DNA from: Bacillota bacterium | Lineage (GTDB): Bacteria; Bacillota; Clostridia; Oscillospirales; CAG-272 | Reading direction: 5' to 3' | Length of the DNA: 7,786 bases | Assembly (NCBI GenBank): GCA_021199825.1 | Contig: JAJQHI010000050.1 | Location: 1-7,786, forward strand | Part shown: positions 5,674 through 7,786 of the stretch, piece by piece | Numbering within the stretch: position 1 is the stretch's first letter | Layout: each line of letters opens with the position of its first letter | Position numbers and translations under genes: made by a program | Notes under the pieces: model-generated | What the model was told of the DNA's origin: nothing | What the model saw: only the letters and a program-made list of their open reading frames with translations | Database searches by the model: none

Positions 5674-7632
5674 ATGGAATTTAACGCGACACCGCGTCTT
5701 TTGAGATTTCTTCACGGGCGCGCTGAGGATGATATAAAGAAGGTTGATTACGGTGCTTTTAGACGCGGGGAGAAGGTAACATATGAGCTCTCGCTCCCGC
5801 GTGAGCTGAGCCCGTTTGATGTGACGATGTATATATGGCGCGAATGCGGCGGGGAAGCAAAAAGGTTTCCTATGGAGTGGCACGCGTTTGACGGTACATC
5901 GGATATTTTTGTGATTACCCTTGATATGAGGGAAACGGCTGACGCTTTCGGACTTGAAACGGGGCTTTTTTATTATGAATTTGGATTTTTTTCGTCTGAC
6001 GGCAGAGTCCGCGTGATTCAGTCGCCGACCGACCGTGAGCCTATGCTCTGCCGCGACGAAAGGGCTGACGGCGCTTTTGCGCTGACCATATATGAAAGAA
6101 AATATCCCGCGCCTCGCTCCTTCTATGGGGGAATTATATATCATATTTTCGTTGACAGGTTCTCCCGCTCGGGTAAGAGCAAGCCGAAGGGCTATGCCAT
6201 TATGAATGACGACTGGGATAACGGAATCCCGCAGTTCGCGGAGTATCCTGGTGCCTATGTCGCAAACGATATGTTTTTTGGCGGAGACCTTTGGGGGATT
6301 ATAGATAAGCTCGATTATATCGCGTCACTCGGGACTACGGTGATTTATCTTTCACCGATTTTTGACGCACGCTCAAATCATCGATATGATACGGGAGATT
6401 ATGAAACGGTTGACCAGATGGTTGGAGGTCAGGAGGCACTTGACGCCTTGATTGATGCCGCTGACGAATACGGCATGAAGGTCATATTTGACGGTGTATT
6501 CAATCACACCGGCTCAGACAGCATTTATTTTAACCGCTACGGGAGATACGGCAAGGGTGGTGCGTTCCGCGACACGAATTCCCCCTATTATAAATGGTTC
6601 AAGTTTTATGAGTATCCTAAAAAGTACGAGTGCTGGTGGGGAATAGATATTTTGCCCCGCGTGAACAGCGCAGATGAGACATACATTGATTATATCAACG
6701 GTGAGGACGGAGTAGTTGACAGATACACATCTGACGGTGTTGCCGGATGGAGGCTTGACGTTGTGGACGAGCTGTCCGATGATTTTGTGGACAGCCTTGT
6801 TGAAAGAGTGCATAAATCGGCTAAGGTAGTTGGAGACGATAACCCTATTGTCATAGGTGAGGTATGGGAGGACGCGTCATGCAAAATCGCGTACGGTCAT
6901 AGACGCAGGTATTTCTTGGGTAGCCAGCTTGATTCGGTCATGAATTATCCCGTAAGGTCATCTCTCATTGAATATTTGACGAGCGGCAATGAGCGTCTGC
7001 TTATTAACTCTCTGAAGATAATATGGGAGCATTATCCCCGTGAGGTAATACACGCCGTAATGAATCTTTTGGGCACTCACGATACTGCGAGGATTATCAC
7101 GGAGCTGTCGGGCGACAGTGAGAACGGATACACAAATGCTGAGCTCTCGGTCAAAAGAATGACGGAGGAGCAGTATCAGCGTGGCGTGAAGCTTGTCAAG
7201 CTTGCTTATCTGATTAACGCAACAATTCCGGGTATCCCATCGATTTATTACGGCGATGAGGTCGGAATGGAGGGCTACAGGGATCCGTTCAACAGAATGC
7301 CATTCCCATGGGGACGCGAAAACGAGGAGCTGCTTGAGTGCTTCCGAGAAATCGGCAATGTCAGACGTGATAATTCGGCATATAAGGAAGGAGAGCTGAT
7401 TATCCCACACGACAGGGGAGACGGATTTTTAGCATTTGGGCGCCGCGGCAGGTATGTAACATACTATACACTCGTTAATCGTTCGTCAGAGATGAGAAAT
7501 GTCACGTTTGCAAGCGGCTTTGAGATGATTTATAAAACGGATAACTTAGTACGCTCAGAGATCTTCGATATTATTTTGCCGTGTGATACAGGCGCGATAG
7601 TGGCAATTCCAAATGGCTACGAGATGCTTTGA
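5674..7632 (+). CDS. GH13 alpha-glucan hydrolase (neopullulanase/cyclomaltodextrinase-like)
   Basis: A cytoplasmic alpha-amylase-family enzyme, probably hydrolysing maltodextrins or branched stubs left by GlgP. There is no signal peptide. From the ATG at 5674 it has 652 residues: an N-terminal beta-sandwich domain (about 1-140, CBM34-like by position), a TIM barrel (about 150-560) opening with YHIFVDRF (156-163), and a C-terminal beta domain. All GH13 regions are visible: DGVFNH (273-278), GWRLDVVDE (358-366) with nucleophile Asp362, GEVWE with acid/base Glu396, GTHDTA with His469 and Asp470, and the region V equivalent LPRVN (327-331), which resembles the MPKLN of the neopullulanase/cyclomaltodextrinase subfamily. 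YYGDEVGMEGYRDP (about 525-538) agrees. The reaction (alpha-1,4 or alpha-1,6, hydrolysis or transfer) cannot be settled from sequence. The start is uncertain: GTG at 5656 gives six more residues but lies in a hairpin arm, and a CTG at 5626 is also in frame behind GGAGG. Read-through from glgP is likely. Confidence 0.9.
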   Translation: MEFNATPRLLRFLHGRAEDDIKKVDYGAFRRGEKVTYELSLPRELSPFDVTMYIWRECGGEAKRFPMEWHAFDGTSDIFVITLDMRETADAFGLETGLFYYEFGFFSSDGRVRVIQSPTDREPMLCRDERADGAFALTIYERKYPAPRSFYGGIIYHIFVDRFSRSGKSKPKGYAIMNDDWDNGIPQFAEYPGAYVANDMFFGGDLWGIIDKLDYIASLGTTVIYLSPIFDARSNHRYDTGDYETVDQMVGGQEALDALIDAADEYGMKVIFDGVFNHTGSDSIYFNRYGRYGKGGAFRDTNSPYYKWFKFYEYPKKYECWWGIDILPRVNSADETYIDYINGEDGVVDRYTSDGVAGWRLDVVDELSDDFVDSLVERVHKSAKVVGDDNPIVIGEVWEDASCKIAYGHRRRYFLGSQLDSVMNYPVRSSLIEYLTSGNERLLINSLKIIWEHYPREVIHAVMNLLGTHDTARIITELSGDSENGYTNAELSVKRMTEEQYQRGVKLVKLAYLINATIPGIPSIYYGDEVGMEGYRDPFNRMPFPWGRENEELLECFREIGNVRRDNSAYKEGELIIPHDRGDGFLAFGRRGRYVTYYTLVNRSSEMRNVTFASGFEMIYKTDNLVRSEIFDIILPCDTGAIVAIPNGYEML

Positions 7633-7665
7633 ATCGACTTCGCGATATATCCGACGGGTAAAAAT

Positions 7666-7735
7666 GTTGAATTTGCGCATATTGCATTGCATCTCAGAAT
7701 GAATTGTCGTTCAAATTTAACAAAGTTGATTTTTT
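7666..7735 (+). terminator. Weak terminator candidate after the GH13 gene
   Basis: GTTGAATTTG (7666-7675) can pair with CAAATTTAAC (7712-7721) with one G-U wobble, and a run of six T (7730-7735) follows. However, the loop is 36 bases, the stem is AT-rich and the T-run starts eight bases after it, so this is a poor intrinsic terminator. It is the only end-of-operon structure seen in the 154 gene-free bases here. Confidence 0.2.
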
Positions 7736-7748
7736 CATCAAAAAAGCG

Positions 7749-7778
7749 TTGACAAAGGGGAAGTAGATGTGATATAAT
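7749..7778 (+). promoter_or_regulatory. Near-perfect extended -10 sigma-A promoter for the next gene
   Basis: TTGACA (7749-7754) and TATAAT (7773-7778) match both consensus hexamers exactly, with an 18-base spacer. TG at 7770-7771 gives an extended -10 (TGATATAAT). A T/A-rich stretch lies immediately upstream (about 7726-7745). Transcription should start near 7785 and run out of the window. Promoters this strong usually serve rRNA, tRNA or other highly expressed genes, but the target is not visible. Confidence 0.88.
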
Positions 7779-7786
7779 ATGCAAGC

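Overview
The window holds four complete + strand genes for storage-glucan (glycogen) metabolism: glgD, glgA, glgP and a cytoplasmic GH13 alpha-glucan hydrolase. Moderate GC, AAGGGGG/GGAGG-type ribosome sites, consensus sigma-A promoters, and the use of a separate GlgD subunit all suggest a Firmicute of class Clostridia (Oscillospiraceae/Ruminococcaceae or a related uncultured gut lineage). That placement is inference; no phylogenetic marker is present.

Layout. glgD (23-1156) starts 22 bases into the window and is probably the second gene of a glgC-glgD pair whose glgC lies just upstream. A 516-base gene-free stretch follows. Its first half carries three degenerate tandem units, each built around an imperfect palindrome, with a separate perfect 20-bp-arm hairpin apparently inserted in the first unit. 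Its second half looks like the control region of the next operon: a 13-bp palindrome, a sigma-A promoter (1477-1505), a stem-loop at the predicted transcript 5' end, four 15-bp-period repeats enclosed by an outer inverted repeat, and a second possible promoter (1599-1628). glgA (1673-3103) and glgP (3137-5569) are 33 bases apart and surely co-transcribed. About 100 bases later comes the GH13 gene (start taken as 5674). Its leader holds a long GC-rich hairpin between the Shine-Dalgarno sequence and the ATG. The last 154 bases carry no gene but end in a near-perfect extended -10 sigma-A promoter pointing out of the window.

How the genes work together. GlgC/GlgD makes ADP-glucose, GlgA polymerises it into alpha-1,4-glucan, GlgP phosphorolyses the glucan to glucose-1-phosphate, and the GH13 enzyme hydrolyses the dextrins or branch stubs left behind. 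Synthesis and breakdown are thus encoded together. No branching enzyme (glgB) and no glgC are in the window.

The protein content is conventional. The unusual material is in the non-coding DNA: the covarying hairpin repeats after glgD, the tandem repeat array in front of glgA, and the hairpin that separates the ribosome site from the start codon of the GH13 gene.
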